Origin: Sphingomonas ginsenosidivorax
Lineage (GTDB): Bacteria; Pseudomonadota; Alphaproteobacteria; Sphingomonadales; Sphingomonadaceae
Assembly: GCF_007995065.1 (NCBI RefSeq)
Contig: NZ_VOQR01000001.1
Span: forward strand, 2,421,001-2,485,000
Direction: 5' to 3'
DNA: 64,000 bases
Shown: piece by piece, positions 17,713 to 26,205 of the stretch
Position numbering within the stretch: the first letter of the stretch is position 1
Layout of the letters: each line of letters opens with the position of its first letter
Notes under the pieces: generated by a model
The model's input: the letters and a program-made list of their open reading frames with translations, nothing else
Databases searched by the model: none
Told to the model about the DNA's origin: nothing
Translations under genes and position numbers: made by a program

Positions 17713-19131
17713 TCAGGCGATCAGGTGGAAGAAGGATCCGCTGACGTGGCCGGCGCGGTGGCCCGCCGGCGGCAAGGGATTGCCCTCGCCATCCGCCATC
17801 TCGGCGAGGTTCCCCGGCGCACCCCCGGTGACGGTCGCATAGTGGAATTCGTGCCCGCGATGCGTCTGACCGGCTTCGGCAAAGGACGTTGCCTCGCGCC
17901 ACGTCACATGGCGATAGCCGAGGTTGAGCTTGCGCTGCGTGAAACTCGTCTCGACCGGCAACAGCTCCGCCATCGCGTGGCGTATGCCATCGGCATCTGT
18001 CAGCGACTGCCCTAAAACCATATAGCCCCCGCACTCGCCATGCACCGGGCGCGTCTGGGCGAACCGCCGCAGTCCGCCGAGGAACCGCGCGTTTCCCGCC
18101 AGCCGCCCGGCATGCAGTTCGGGATACCCGCCCGGCAGCCAGCATGCATCGGCGTCTTCCGGCGGTGCCTCGTCTGCCAATGGCGAGAACCACAGCATCT
18201 CCGCCCCAGCCCGCCGCCAGCCGTCGAGCAGATGCGGATACAGAAACGCAAACGCCGCATCCCGCGCTATCGCGATCCGCTCGCCCGGCGGGCGGAGGAA
18301 GGGCGGCGCCCCATCCACTCTCTCGTCATCCCCGCGGAGGCGGGGATCCAGACTGGCCACCCTTAAGGCAGGCAGCGCAACGTTGGAGTTTATGGATCCC
18401 CGCCTCCGCGGGGATGACGAACGTTGGTCGGGTCCAGCCAACGACCCAGCCCCCGCCACGACCGCATCCAGATCGACATGCGCCGCCACGCAATCCGCCA
18501 TCGCCTCGATCCGCGCGTCCAGGTCCGCCGTCTCTCCCGCCTGCACCAGCCCCAGGTGCCGCGACGGCATCTCCAGCCGCGTGTCGGTCGGCACGAACCC
18601 CAGCAGCGGCACCGAGGTCCGCGCGAATCCCGCTTCGATCATCCGCCGGTGCCGGGGGCTCGCACAGCGGTTGACGATCGCCCCCATCACCGGCGGCGCC
18701 CCCGGAAAGCTCGCCAGCCCGTGCGCAACCGCCGCCAGCGACTGCGCCGCCCCCGACGCATCGAGCACCAGCAGCACCGGCCACCCCAGCATCGCCGCGA
18801 TATCCGCCGTCGCCCCGGTCGCCGCTCCGCTCGCCAGCCCGTCGTACAGTCCCATCGCTCCCTCGGCGACGATCAGGTCTGCCTCCGCGGCGATCCCCGC
18901 GGCGAGTGCGGCGATCATCGCCGGCGTCATCGCGAACCCGTCGAGATTGCACGACGGCCGTCCCGTCGCCACCGCATGGAACGCCGGATCGATATAGTCC
19001 GGCCCGGTCTTGGCACCCCCGATGCGAAGCCCGCGCCGCGACAGCGCACGCTGCAGTCCGATCGTCACCACCGTCTTGCCGCTGCCCGATCGCGGGGCCG
19101 CCACGATCAACCCGCGCGCCATGTCCGTCAT
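17713..19131 (-). CDS. cobB: Cobyrinate (hydrogenobyrinate) a,c-diamide synthase with an internal palindromic repeat
   Basis: 472 residues from ATG 19131, with a G-rich ribosome site at 19138-19142. The N-terminal ATPase domain has a P-loop AAPRSGSGKTVVT (residues 11-23), AKTGPDYIDPAFHA and VAEGAMGLYDG. The C-terminal glutaminase domain has ACWLPGGYPELHAG, the catalytic Cys in HGECGGYMVLGQ and a late FHYATV. It amidates the a and c side chains. Residues about 238-269 (SPRRRGSINSN to DPRLRGDDE) are not cobB-like: they are the translation of an intergenic-type palindrome placed in frame in the linker between the domains. All catalytic motifs survive, so the enzyme is probably active. ATG 19137 and 19122 are alternative starts. 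Confidence 0.92.
   Translation of the reverse strand: MTDMARGLIVAAPRSGSGKTVVTIGLQRALSRRGLRIGGAKTGPDYIDPAFHAVATGRPSCNLDGFAMTPAMIAALAAGIAAEADLIVAEGAMGLYDGLASGAATGATADIAAMLGWPVLLVLDASGAAQSLAAVAHGLASFPGAPPVMGAIVNRCASPRHRRMIEAGFARTSVPLLGFVPTDTRLEMPSRHLGLVQAGETADLDARIEAMADCVAAHVDLDAVVAGAGSLAGPDQRSSSPRRRGSINSNVALPALRVASLDPRLRGDDERVDGAPPFLRPPGERIAIARDAAFAFLYPHLLDGWRRAGAEMLWFSPLADEAPPEDADACWLPGGYPELHAGRLAGNARFLGGLRRFAQTRPVHGECGGYMVLGQSLTDADGIRHAMAELLPVETSFTQRKLNLGYRHVTWREATSFAEAGQTHRGHEFHYATVTGGAPGNLAEMADGEGNPLPPAGHRAGHVSGSFFHLIA
18324..18419. repeat. Palindromic repeat inside cobB
   Basis: Two perfect 27-base inverted arms (CGTCATCCCCGCGGAGG... at 18324-18350 and its complement at 18393-18419) enclose 42 bases. 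The whole is 96 bases, exactly 32 codons, and is open in the cobB frame. Elements of this design are usually intergenic; related ones are at 21412 and 43203 in this window. Confidence 0.9.
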
Positions 19132-19216
19132 GCTCATCCCCCGCGCCTGCCACTGCGTCGGCCGGTGCACAATCGCAACACGAACCGGAAACCCGACGCA
19201 CCGCAGCAAAGACCCT

Positions 19217-19231
19217 TGATACGTTACATCA
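19217..19231. promoter_or_regulatory. Zur/Fur-type operator candidate
   Basis: TGATACGTTACATCA lies 41 bases before the TonB receptor start. The outer TGAT/ATCA halves are symmetrical, and GATACGTTACA agrees with the left part of the Zur consensus GATATGTTATAACATATC allowing C for T. The right half fits less well. Confidence 0.35.
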
Positions 19232-19271
19232 TTAAACGCTAGCAGTTGCCGCGACGTTCAGGAGTTCCAGT

Positions 19272-21404
19272 ATGAAGACAATTCCCGGTGCCAGCATGCT
19301 TGCCCTTCTCGCCGCCACCCCGGCGCTGGCCCAAACCGCGCCTGCGCCGAGTGCGACTCCTGCGCCGGCACAGCGCGACATCATCGTCACCGCCCCAGTC
19401 TCGCGCAGCGAAGCGGATGTCCTGCAGGGCACCTCGGTCCTGACCGGCGCCGAGCTGACCCGCCAGCTGCGCCCGACGATCGGCGAAACGCTCGCGCGCC
19501 AGCCGGGCGTGTCGGCGACCTCGTTCGGCCCCAACGCGTCGCGCCCGATCCTGCGCGGCTTCCAGGGCGACCGCATCCGCGTGCTCACCGACGGCATCGG
19601 CTCGATCGACGTGTCCAACACCAGCGTCGACCATGCGGTGATCATCGACCCGCTGCTCGCCGAGCGGATCGAGGTGCTGCGAGGCCCGGCTGCGCTGCTG
19701 TTCGGGTCGTCGGCGGTCGGCGGCGTCGTCAACGTCATCGACACGCGCATCCCGCGCACCGTCCCTGCCAATGGCTACCGCGTCAACGGCATCGCCAATT
19801 ACGGATCGGCCGCGAACGAACGCTCAGGCGGCATGGCGGGCGATATCGCGGTCGGCGAGCATCTCGCCCTCCACGCCGACGGCTCCTATCTGAAGTCCGA
19901 CGACCTGCGCACCGGCAAAGGCTATCTGCTCTCCGCCCCCGCACGCGCCGCCGCGCTCAGCCAAGTCGGCCTGCCGCAGGACACCGACGAGCCGATCGAC
20001 TTCGCCGCCAATGCCGGCCTGCGCAACAAGTTGCCCAACTCCGCCAGCGAGACCTGGACCGCGGGCGTCGGCGCCGCGATCATCACCGACACCGGCAATC
20101 TCGGCGTGTCGTACAGCCACTACGACAGCCTCTACGGAGTCCCCGTCCGCTACGCGACCGCGGTCGGCCAGGAACAGGAGGCGCCCCGCCTCGACGTCGT
20201 CCAGAACCGCTTCGACGTCCGCGGCGAAGTGCAGACCGGCGGCGGCTTCCTCGACCGCATCCGCTTCCGCGCCGGTCAAGCGAGCTATCGCCACTTCGAG
20301 CTGGAAGAGGATAACTCCGTCGGCACCGCCTTCTACAACAAGGGTCTCGAAGGGCGCCTCGAACTCGTCCAGGCGAATCGCGGCGGCTGGCAGGGCGCGT
20401 CGGGCGTCCAGTATTTCAACCGCATCTTCAACGTCGTCGGCGACGAGGCCTTCCTGCCCAAGAACGAGACCAACCAGACCGGCGTCTTCACGCTGCAGCA
20501 ATATGCCAGCGGTCCGGTGCGACTCGAAGGCGGGCTGCGCTACGAACATACCGACGTCGCGTCGCGCACCCCCGACGACGATCTCCGCTTCTTCCGCGGC
20601 GGTCGCCAGTTCGACGCGGTGTCCGGCTCGATCGGCGGCTCCTACGGCGTGACCGACCGAGTGCGTCTCGGCATCAACGTCTCGCGCACCGAACGCGCGC
20701 CGTCGGGCGAGGAACTGTTCGCCAACGGTGCGCATGCCGGCACGCAGGCCTATGAACTCGGCAACCCCGACTTCCGCCTCGAAAAGAGCTGGGGGCTGGA
20801 AGGCACGCTGCACGCGCATGGCGACGGCTTCAGCTTCGACGCGTCGGCCTATTACAACTGGTTCTCCAACTACATCTCGGAGAACCAGGTCGCCTCGTCG
20901 GTGTGCGTCGCCGCCGCCACACCGTCGGGTCGCGACGTCGACCTGCCCTGCTTCCAGTACCAGCAGGCCGATGCGCGCTATTACGGGTTCGAGGCGAACG
21001 CCTCGGTCCGACTCGCGCGGATCGGCAGCTACGTCATCAACGCCGACGCGCTCGGCGACTATGTCCGTGCCAATATCGTCGACCAGGGCCCGGTGCCGCG
21101 CATCCCGCCGATGCGCGTCCTCGGCGGTCTCGAGGCACAGGGCGACACTGCCAACGCGCGACTGGAAGTCGAGCATGTCTTCGACCAGAACCGCATCACG
21201 ACGTTCGAGACCAAGACCAACGCCTATACGATGGTCAACGCGACGATCGGCTTCAGCCCGTTCGGCAAGGACAGCAAGACCAGCATCCTGCTCAGCGCGA
21301 ACAACATCTTCGACGTCGTCGCCCGCCGCCATGCGAGCTTCCTGAAAGACTTCGCTCCGCTGGCGGGCCGCGACTTCCGCGCGACGCTGCGGTTCGGGCT
21401 CTAA
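19272..21404 (+). CDS. TonB-dependent receptor, ZnuD-like (probable zinc or other metal uptake)
   Basis: 710 residues with a signal peptide (cleavage after ALA, residue 20) and a short Pro/Ala linker. The TonB box region is RDIIVTAPVSRSE. The plug has GETLARQPGVSATSFGPNAS and IEVLRGPAALLFGSSAVGGV, and the barrel ends in RATLRFGL. Segments SHYDSLYGVPV, NRFDVRGEV and ELEEDNSVGTAFYNKGLEGRLELV follow the pattern of ZnuD-type zinc receptors, but the His-rich loop typical of ZnuD is absent. A Zur-like site upstream supports a metal role. The start has AGGAG at 19260-19264. It stands alone, followed by repeats. Confidence 0.8.
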   Translation: MKTIPGASMLALLAATPALAQTAPAPSATPAPAQRDIIVTAPVSRSEADVLQGTSVLTGAELTRQLRPTIGETLARQPGVSATSFGPNASRPILRGFQGDRIRVLTDGIGSIDVSNTSVDHAVIIDPLLAERIEVLRGPAALLFGSSAVGGVVNVIDTRIPRTVPANGYRVNGIANYGSAANERSGGMAGDIAVGEHLALHADGSYLKSDDLRTGKGYLLSAPARAAALSQVGLPQDTDEPIDFAANAGLRNKLPNSASETWTAGVGAAIITDTGNLGVSYSHYDSLYGVPVRYATAVGQEQEAPRLDVVQNRFDVRGEVQTGGGFLDRIRFRAGQASYRHFELEEDNSVGTAFYNKGLEGRLELVQANRGGWQGASGVQYFNRIFNVVGDEAFLPKNETNQTGVFTLQQYASGPVRLEGGLRYEHTDVASRTPDDDLRFFRGGRQFDAVSGSIGGSYGVTDRVRLGINVSRTERAPSGEELFANGAHAGTQAYELGNPDFRLEKSWGLEGTLHAHGDGFSFDASAYYNWFSNYISENQVASSVCVAAATPSGRDVDLPCFQYQQADARYYGFEANASVRLARIGSYVINADALGDYVRANIVDQGPVPRIPPMRVLGGLEAQGDTANARLEVEHVFDQNRITTFETKTNAYTMVNATIGFSPFGKDSKTSILLSANNIFDVVARRHASFLKDFAPLAGRDFRATLRFGL

Positions 21405-21411
21405 ACGCCTT

Positions 21412-21495
21412 CGTCATCCCGGGCTTGTCCCGAGATCCAGGGTCACAGGCGCTGACGTTCGTAACCCTGGATCCCGGGACAAGCCCGGGATGACG
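21412..21495. repeat. Palindromic intergenic repeat
   Basis: Inverted arms of about 32 bases (CGTCATCCCGGGCTTGTCCC... and ...GGGACAAGCCCGGGATGACG) enclose about 20 bases. It begins eight bases after the receptor stop and may act as its transcript end. The 325-base gap to the FKBP gene holds this element, a second one at 21562 and no gene that I can support. Confidence 0.85.
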
Positions 21496-21561
21496 ATGAG
21501 GACACCACATCCCACCCCCCAACCGTCATCCCTCCCCAGACTGTCATCCCAGCCCCCAAAC

Positions 21562-21644
21562 CGTCATCCCAGCGAAGGCTGGGATCTTTCGACGCAAGGG
21601 CGCCACGCCGCCGCGCGAGACCCCAGCCTACGCTGGGGTGACGG
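21562..21644. repeat. Palindromic intergenic repeat, second family
   Basis: Arms CGTCATCCCAGCGAAGGCTG... and ...CAGCCTACGCTGGGGTGACG enclose about 30 bases. The same family lies at 48057 inside the ribosomal cluster. Confidence 0.8.
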
Positions 21645-21729
21645 AATGAGAGGTGACCCGCGGGGCGCACAAAGAAACGGGCGGAGACCTAAGTCCCCGC
21701 CCCTAATCTCTAACCAATAACGGAAAACC

Positions 21730-22323
21730 TTACCGCGGCGCGCCCTGCGGCGGCATGCCCGGCATCGCGGCACCCGGTGCCCCGCCCGGCATCGCGCTGC
21801 CCGGCATTCCACCAGCCTGCTGCGCCTGCATCTGCCGAACGACGCTCTCCGGCAGGAAGTCGAGCAGCTTGATGTCGAACATCAGCGCGGAGTTCGCCGG
21901 GATCGGCCCCGTCGCCTTGTCGCCATAGCCGAGCGACGGCTTGATCCAGACGCGGTACTTGGAGCCCTTCGGCATCAGCTTCAGCGCTTCGCTGAACCCC
22001 GGCACGACGCCGGCTACCGGCATCGGCGTCGGCTGCTGCGACTTGTCGAAGGTCGTGCCGTTGAGCAGCTTGCCCTCATACTCGACCAGAGCGACGTCGG
22101 TATCGGTCGGCTTGGCAGTCCCGGTGCCCTTTTCGAGCACCTTGTACTGCAGCCCCGACGGGGTCGTCACGACGCCCTTCGCCCGCGCGTTGCGCGCCAG
22201 CGGATCGTCGCCCTGCCGCGCCAGCGCGAACGCCGACACGACCAGCAGCGCGATGCCGATCCACAGATAGACGAGGTAGCTGCGCTTGACGGGCAGCAAC
22301 GGAACGGCGGTCACGGTCGACAT
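21730..22323 (-). CDS. FKBP-type peptidyl-prolyl cis-trans isomerase, membrane-anchored
   Basis: 197 residues. A single transmembrane segment (about residues 16-33, YLVYLWIGIALLVVSAFALA) holds the FKBP domain in the periplasm. The domain is complete: TPSGLQYKVLEKGTG, VEYEGKLLNGTTFDKS, VPGFSEALKLMPKGSKYRVW, PSLGYGDKATGPIPANSALM and FDIKLLDF. A Gln-, Met-, Gly- and Pro-rich tail of about 35 residues follows. It assists folding of exported proteins. ATG 22323 has GAGG upstream. It lies 102 bases after rpsU and could share its transcript. Confidence 0.93.
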   Translation of the reverse strand: MSTVTAVPLLPVKRSYLVYLWIGIALLVVSAFALARQGDDPLARNARAKGVVTTPSGLQYKVLEKGTGTAKPTDTDVALVEYEGKLLNGTTFDKSQQPTPMPVAGVVPGFSEALKLMPKGSKYRVWIKPSLGYGDKATGPIPANSALMFDIKLLDFLPESVVRQMQAQQAGGMPGSAMPGGAPGAAMPGMPPQGAPR

Positions 22324-22425
22324 GAAAGGCCTCGATATCGTGGCGCCGCGAACCGCGGCAATCCGGCCGGCGCGCATAGGCGCACCGGCGAAAAGCTCAG
22401 GCGAGCCCTCGGGCCCGCCCGCTAC

Positions 22426-22632
22426 TTACCGTGCGCCGTCGCGCTCGGCGCGCTTGCGGTCGAGCTTGCGCGAGCGGCGAACCGCTGCGGCACGCTCGCG
22501 TGCGCGCTTCTCCGACGGCTTCTCGTAATGCCGGCGCAGCTTCATTTCGCGATAGACGCCCTCGCGCTGCAGCTTCTTCTTCAGCGCGCGCAACGCCTGG
22601 TCAACGTTGTTGTCGCGAACGATAATCTGCAT
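22426..22632 (-). CDS. rpsU: 30S ribosomal protein S21
   Basis: 68 residues, strongly basic: [20 protein letters not shown], then [20 protein letters not shown]. The length is normal for alphaproteobacteria. It is a small-subunit protein needed for initiation. It stands apart from the main ribosomal cluster, as is usual. Confidence 0.97.
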   Translation of the reverse strand: MQIIVRDNNVDQALRALKKKLQREGVYREMKLRRHYEKPSEKRARERAAAVRRSRKLDRKRAERDGAR

Positions 22633-22772
22633 AGTCTGACAAAGCTCCGATCAATGGAAAATGGCGGGTACGAACTCTCGTCCGCCCCGCGATTGGGTCG
22701 GCCTTAGCGCAAGCCCGTTTTAGAGGCAAGCGCGCCGGACCCGGGGAAGGCCGAAGCCCTCCCCGTGGCGGA

Positions 22773-23288
22773 TCAGCCTTCGCCGCCGAGAGTCTGCTTG
22801 GCGGCGTCGAGCGCGGCCTTGCCGCCCTTGCGCACGCCCTTGACCGCGGATTCGGCGGCCTTCTCGACCTTGGTGCCGGCCTTGCGGCCCAGACCGATCG
22901 ACTTCGCCATGGCGCGGCGCGCTTCCGAATAGGTCGCGGCGACCATCGGATAGTCCGCCTTCAGGTTGAAGCGCTCGCGATACTGTTCCGGGGTCAGGCC
23001 ATTGGTCGACAGATGACGACGCAGCGTCTTGTAGGGCTTGCCGTCCAGCATCGAAATGATGTGGTCGGGCGATGCCAGCGACTTGCGCGCCGAAACCGCA
23101 GGTTCGTAGGTCTGAGCAGGCGCCTGCTCGACTTCGCCTTCGCCACCGGCGGACAGCTTGCTCACTGCGGCGTGCATCGACAGCAGGAACGCAGGAACGT
23201 CATCGGCCGAGGTACGCGTATTGGGATTGGCGAGCCACGCGGCAGTCAGTTCGGCTGCGAGTTCTACGGTATTGATGGTGTCGTTCAC
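22773..23288 (-). CDS. MucR/Ros-family transcriptional regulator with degenerate zinc finger
   Basis: 171 residues from GTG 23288 with AAGGA upstream. The N-terminal part (VELAAELTAAWLANPNTR, AFLLSMHAAVSKL) is the MucR oligomerisation region. The DNA-binding part is SPDHIISMLDGKPYKTLRRH, then LTPEQYRERFNLKADYPMVA. Compared with Ros (Cys-x2-Cys-x9-His-x4-His), the first Cys is Ser, the second is Asp (as in MucR), the first His is kept and the last is Asn/Gly. A Lys/Ala-rich tail follows. MucR proteins silence AT-rich genes and control exopolysaccharide and cell-cycle genes. Confidence 0.92.
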   Translation of the reverse strand: MNDTINTVELAAELTAAWLANPNTRTSADDVPAFLLSMHAAVSKLSAGGEGEVEQAPAQTYEPAVSARKSLASPDHIISMLDGKPYKTLRRHLSTNGLTPEQYRERFNLKADYPMVAATYSEARRAMAKSIGLGRKAGTKVEKAAESAVKGVRKGGKAALDAAKQTLGGEG

Positions 23289-23398
23289 GTGAATTCCTTG
23301 AAACTACTCGCCCTGTCGACGCGCGACTACACCGTGAGTTCCCGGATGAACACCCGCAAACCCCGAGAAATCGACAGTTTGACTGTCTTGTATTGCCG

Positions 23399-23596
23399 TC
23401 AGGCGGCGGTAACGCCTTCGACGCTCACCAGATCGTCGCCGATGATCACGCCAGTGACGCGCACGCGCTTCTCGACGTGGTCGACCGGCACGCGCTGCAG
23501 TTCGAGCGAGTAGCGCCCGCCCAGGTCGCGCCTGAGCACGAATGCACCCCCGTCCCGCACCAGCGTGCCGGTCTCCTCGATTCGTTCACCGATCAC
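23399..23596 (-). CDS. DUF5818-like small protein
   Basis: 65 residues: GTLVRDGGAFVLRRDLGGRY, then RVPVDHVEKRVRVTGVIIGD. It looks like a small single-domain beta protein of the OB type; the resemblance to DUF5818 is from memory and uncertain. GTG 23596 follows the msrB stop directly (TGAGTG), so it is co-translated with msrB. Function unknown. Confidence 0.65.
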   Translation of the reverse strand: MIGERIEETGTLVRDGGAFVLRRDLGGRYSLELQRVPVDHVEKRVRVTGVIIGDDLVSVEGVTAA

Positions 23597-24046
23597 TCAG
23601 GCGACGTCTTCGACCTGGTCGAGATAGTCGCCATAGCCCTTGGCCTCCATGTCCTCGCGCGCGACGAATCGCAGCGAGGCGGAGTTGATGCAGTAGCGCA
23701 GGCCGCCGCTATCGCGCGGGCCGTCGTCGAACACATGGCCCAGATGGCTGTCGCCATGCGTCGAGCGCACCTCGGTCCGCATCATTCCCAGGCTGGCATC
23801 GCGCAGTTCGGCGACGTTCGCGGGCTCCAGCGGCTTGGTGAAGCTCGGCCAGCCGCAGCCCGATTCATACTTGTCCGACGACGCGAACAGCGGCTCGCCC
23901 GACACGATGTCGACATAAATGCCCGCCGCCTTGTTCTTCAGCAGCGCGCCGGTGCCGGGGCGTTCGGTCCCGCTGTTCTGCGTGACATAGAATTCCTCGG
24001 GCGACAGCTTGGCAAGGGCTTCTTCGGTCTTCTGGTAGGTCGGCAT
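23597..24046 (-). CDS. msrB: Peptide-methionine (R)-S-oxide reductase
   Basis: 149 residues from ATG 24046 with GGAGAA upstream. Family segments: [65 protein letters not shown] and [11 protein letters not shown] with the catalytic Cys. The two CxxC pairs of zinc-containing MsrB proteins are missing (VSGEPLF instead of VCGxPLF), so this is the zinc-free form. It repairs methionine-R-sulfoxide in the cytoplasm. A longer frame upstream is not similar to MsrB. Confidence 0.95.
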   Translation of the reverse strand: MPTYQKTEEALAKLSPEEFYVTQNSGTERPGTGALLKNKAAGIYVDIVSGEPLFASSDKYESGCGWPSFTKPLEPANVAELRDASLGMMRTEVRSTHGDSHLGHVFDDGPRDSGGLRYCINSASLRFVAREDMEAKGYGDYLDQVEDVA

Positions 24047-24066
24047 GGGGTTCTCCTGATCCCGAC

Positions 24067-24345
24067 CTATTTGGGGTTGCGCCTCGGCGCTCGCAACGGT
24101 GCGACCGACAACAGCATGACCAGCATCACCGCCGCCAGCGCGCTGCCCCCCAGGAACCGCACCCAGCGCTCGCCCGTCACCGGCGCCCCGCACCGGAACA
24201 GCGCCAGCGTCAGCAACAGCGCCGCGACAGCCCGCAGTCCGACGATCGCGGCGGGCGAGTCGATCCCGAGGTCACGGCGATATTTATATGACGCCGCCGC
24301 GAACAGCAGCCATGCGACGAAGCTCGTCGCGACGATCTCAACCAT
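24067..24345 (-). CDS. DUF3325 family small membrane protein
   Basis: 92 residues with three transmembrane helices: [32 protein letters not shown] and [15 protein letters not shown]. The order DUF3649, PepSY protein, DUF3325 is a recurrent set near siderophore receptor genes. The start overlaps the end of the PepSY gene by eight bases. Specific role unknown. Confidence 0.75.
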   Translation of the reverse strand: MVEIVATSFVAWLLFAAASYKYRRDLGIDSPAAIVGLRAVAALLLTLALFRCGAPVTGERWVRFLGGSALAAVMLVMLLSVAPLRAPRRNPK

Positions 24346-25879
24346 GCGCCATCTCCCGAACCCGCCGTCTGACCGGCATCTCGACCTTCCGTCCCGCTCG
24401 CGCCGCGCCGAACGCCAGCACCGCCGCCGCCCCGAGCATCGCAAAGTCGAACGCCGCGAACAGCGTGTCCCCGTTCGACAACGACCCTGGCAGCCCCCGC
24501 GCCGTCGTGACCGCATTCGCCACCGGGATGGCCACGAACGCGACGGCACCGATCGCAAAGCCCTCGACCCAGGCGCGCCGGGCAGGCCGTGCTAGCTGCA
24601 GCACCGCCAGCGCGCCCCAGGTCCAGAACATCGCCGCGACCTCCATGTCCGCGCGCCCTTCGATCCCGACCGGGATCAGGCGATTGGCCAGCAGATACGC
24701 CGCCATCGCTGTCGGCAGCCCCGCGACCACCGCGATGTTCAGCCGCTCGACGAGAGCCAGACCGAAGAACGGCACCGCGCCGGGCTTGCGCCGCTTGACG
24801 GTCCACAGCAGCAGCCCCGTCCCCACCATCGCCGCTCCGGTCAGGCCCAGGGCGAAATAGGTCCAGCGCAGCGCCGTCCCCGCGAACTGCGCGACATGCA
24901 GCCCGAGCATCACTCCCGCGGTCGCGAGCGCAGGCCCGCTTCCCGTCGACGCCCCAAGCAGGCGCCCGGTGCTTCCCGAATAGGTCACCGACGGCCCGCG
25001 CGCGTTGAGCGAGGCTGAGGGATGCCGATAGACCGTCACCGTCGCCGCCGAATCGTTCGGGTTGCGCACCACCATCCGCGTCGCCGGCGCGCCGAACCGT
25101 ACTTCGGCATTCGCCACCAGCGCACCGATATCGACCAGCGACGCAGGTCTGCCGCTCGCGTCGCGGTCGGCGGGGATACCGAACGCCACCGCGCCGAAAT
25201 CGAGCGGCTTGGCGTAGTTCGCGACGACCGGCCACGGCATGTACATCGCTACCAGCGTGATAAGCCCGGTATAGGTGATCATCGCATGGTAGGGCAGCGC
25301 CAGCACCGCCGACACGTTGTGCGCATCGAGCCAGCTGCGCTGCCCCTTGTTCCAGCGCAGCGTGAAGAAGTCCGCGAAGATCCGCTTGTGCGTGATCACG
25401 CCCGATACGATCGCGCCCAGCATGAACATCGCGCACAGTCCGGCGAGCCAGCGTCCCCAAGGATAGGGCAGCTGCAGCTGGAAATGGAACCGATAGAAAT
25501 GCTCGCCGCCGCGCGTCTCCCGCGCGTGCAACGGCGTTCCGGTCGCGGGATCGAGCACGATCTCCGATGCCACCGGCGGCACTTTCGATGCCGGATTGCG
25601 CTGTTCGAAGATCCGCGTCGCGCTCGTCCGCGAATCGGGCAGATAGACGAACCACTGCACGTCGTCCGCGCCGACCTTCTGCATATAGGCCGTAGCGGTC
25701 TGCGCGGCGCGCGCGGCGCTCACCGGCACGCTGCGGAACTCGGGCTGCATCCACTGCGTGATCTCGGGCCGGAAATAGCTCGCGGTGCCTGTCAGGAACA
25801 TCGCGAACAGGATCCATCCGGCGAGCAAACCGAGCCAGCCATGGATCCATACCATGCTCTGCCGCAGCGTCACCTTCAC
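24338..25879 (-). CDS. PepSY-associated transmembrane protein (iron-uptake reductase type)
   Basis: 513 residues from GTG 25879, which overlaps the DUF3649 stop (GTGA). First helix MVWIHGWLGLLAGWILFAMF, then a periplasmic PepSY-like part (VLDPATGTPLHA). Further helices contain paired His residues (FYRFHFQLQL, DAHNVSAVLALPYHAM, LGLHVAQFAG) and VGTGLLLWTVKRRKPGA. Relatives such as FoxB and PiuB are thought to reduce ferric siderophores with haem carried by these His. It is the central gene of the DUF3649/PepSY/DUF3325 operon behind a Fur-like site. Confidence 0.87.
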   Translation of the reverse strand: MKVTLRQSMVWIHGWLGLLAGWILFAMFLTGTASYFRPEITQWMQPEFRSVPVSAARAAQTATAYMQKVGADDVQWFVYLPDSRTSATRIFEQRNPASKVPPVASEIVLDPATGTPLHARETRGGEHFYRFHFQLQLPYPWGRWLAGLCAMFMLGAIVSGVITHKRIFADFFTLRWNKGQRSWLDAHNVSAVLALPYHAMITYTGLITLVAMYMPWPVVANYAKPLDFGAVAFGIPADRDASGRPASLVDIGALVANAEVRFGAPATRMVVRNPNDSAATVTVYRHPSASLNARGPSVTYSGSTGRLLGASTGSGPALATAGVMLGLHVAQFAGTALRWTYFALGLTGAAMVGTGLLLWTVKRRKPGAVPFFGLALVERLNIAVVAGLPTAMAAYLLANRLIPVGIEGRADMEVAAMFWTWGALAVLQLARPARRAWVEGFAIGAVAFVAIPVANAVTTARGLPGSLSNGDTLFAAFDFAMLGAAAVLAFGAARAGRKVEMPVRRRVREMAHG

Positions 25880-26205
25880 GGCCGCACGCCCAGCAAATAG
25901 GCAAGGCTGCCCGCGACCAGCGCCGATCCCCATACCACCAGCATGACACGCGCCAACCGCCGCTCGTGCAGCGCCCACAGCGCGACACTGCCATAAACCG
26001 CAAACGACAGGATCATCGCCCAGCTCGTCGCCTCGGCGCGACCGATCGGCAACAGCCGCGCCGCCAGCGTCGCCAGCGCAGCCGCCGCCGCATACCCGCC
26101 AACCAACGCGGTCGCGATCCGCACAGCCATCGCCACCGCCACACGCCGAACGCGCGGCCGATAGAATCGCAGGCGCGCGCCTTTTGAATGGGGACTGTCG
26201 AGCAC
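25876..26205 (-). CDS. DUF3649 family small membrane protein
   Basis: 109 residues as an open frame. The conserved part starts near MAVRIATALVGGYAAAAALA (ATG 26130), with three helices. The GTG at 26205 has no clear ribosome site and would leave only 19 bases to the Fur-like operator, so ATG 26130 may be the real start. First gene of the iron-uptake set. Confidence 0.7.
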   Translation of the reverse strand: MLDSPHSKGARLRFYRPRVRRVAVAMAVRIATALVGGYAAAAALATLAARLLPIGRAEATSWAMILSFAVYGSVALWALHERRLARVMLVVWGSALVAGSLAYLLGVRP

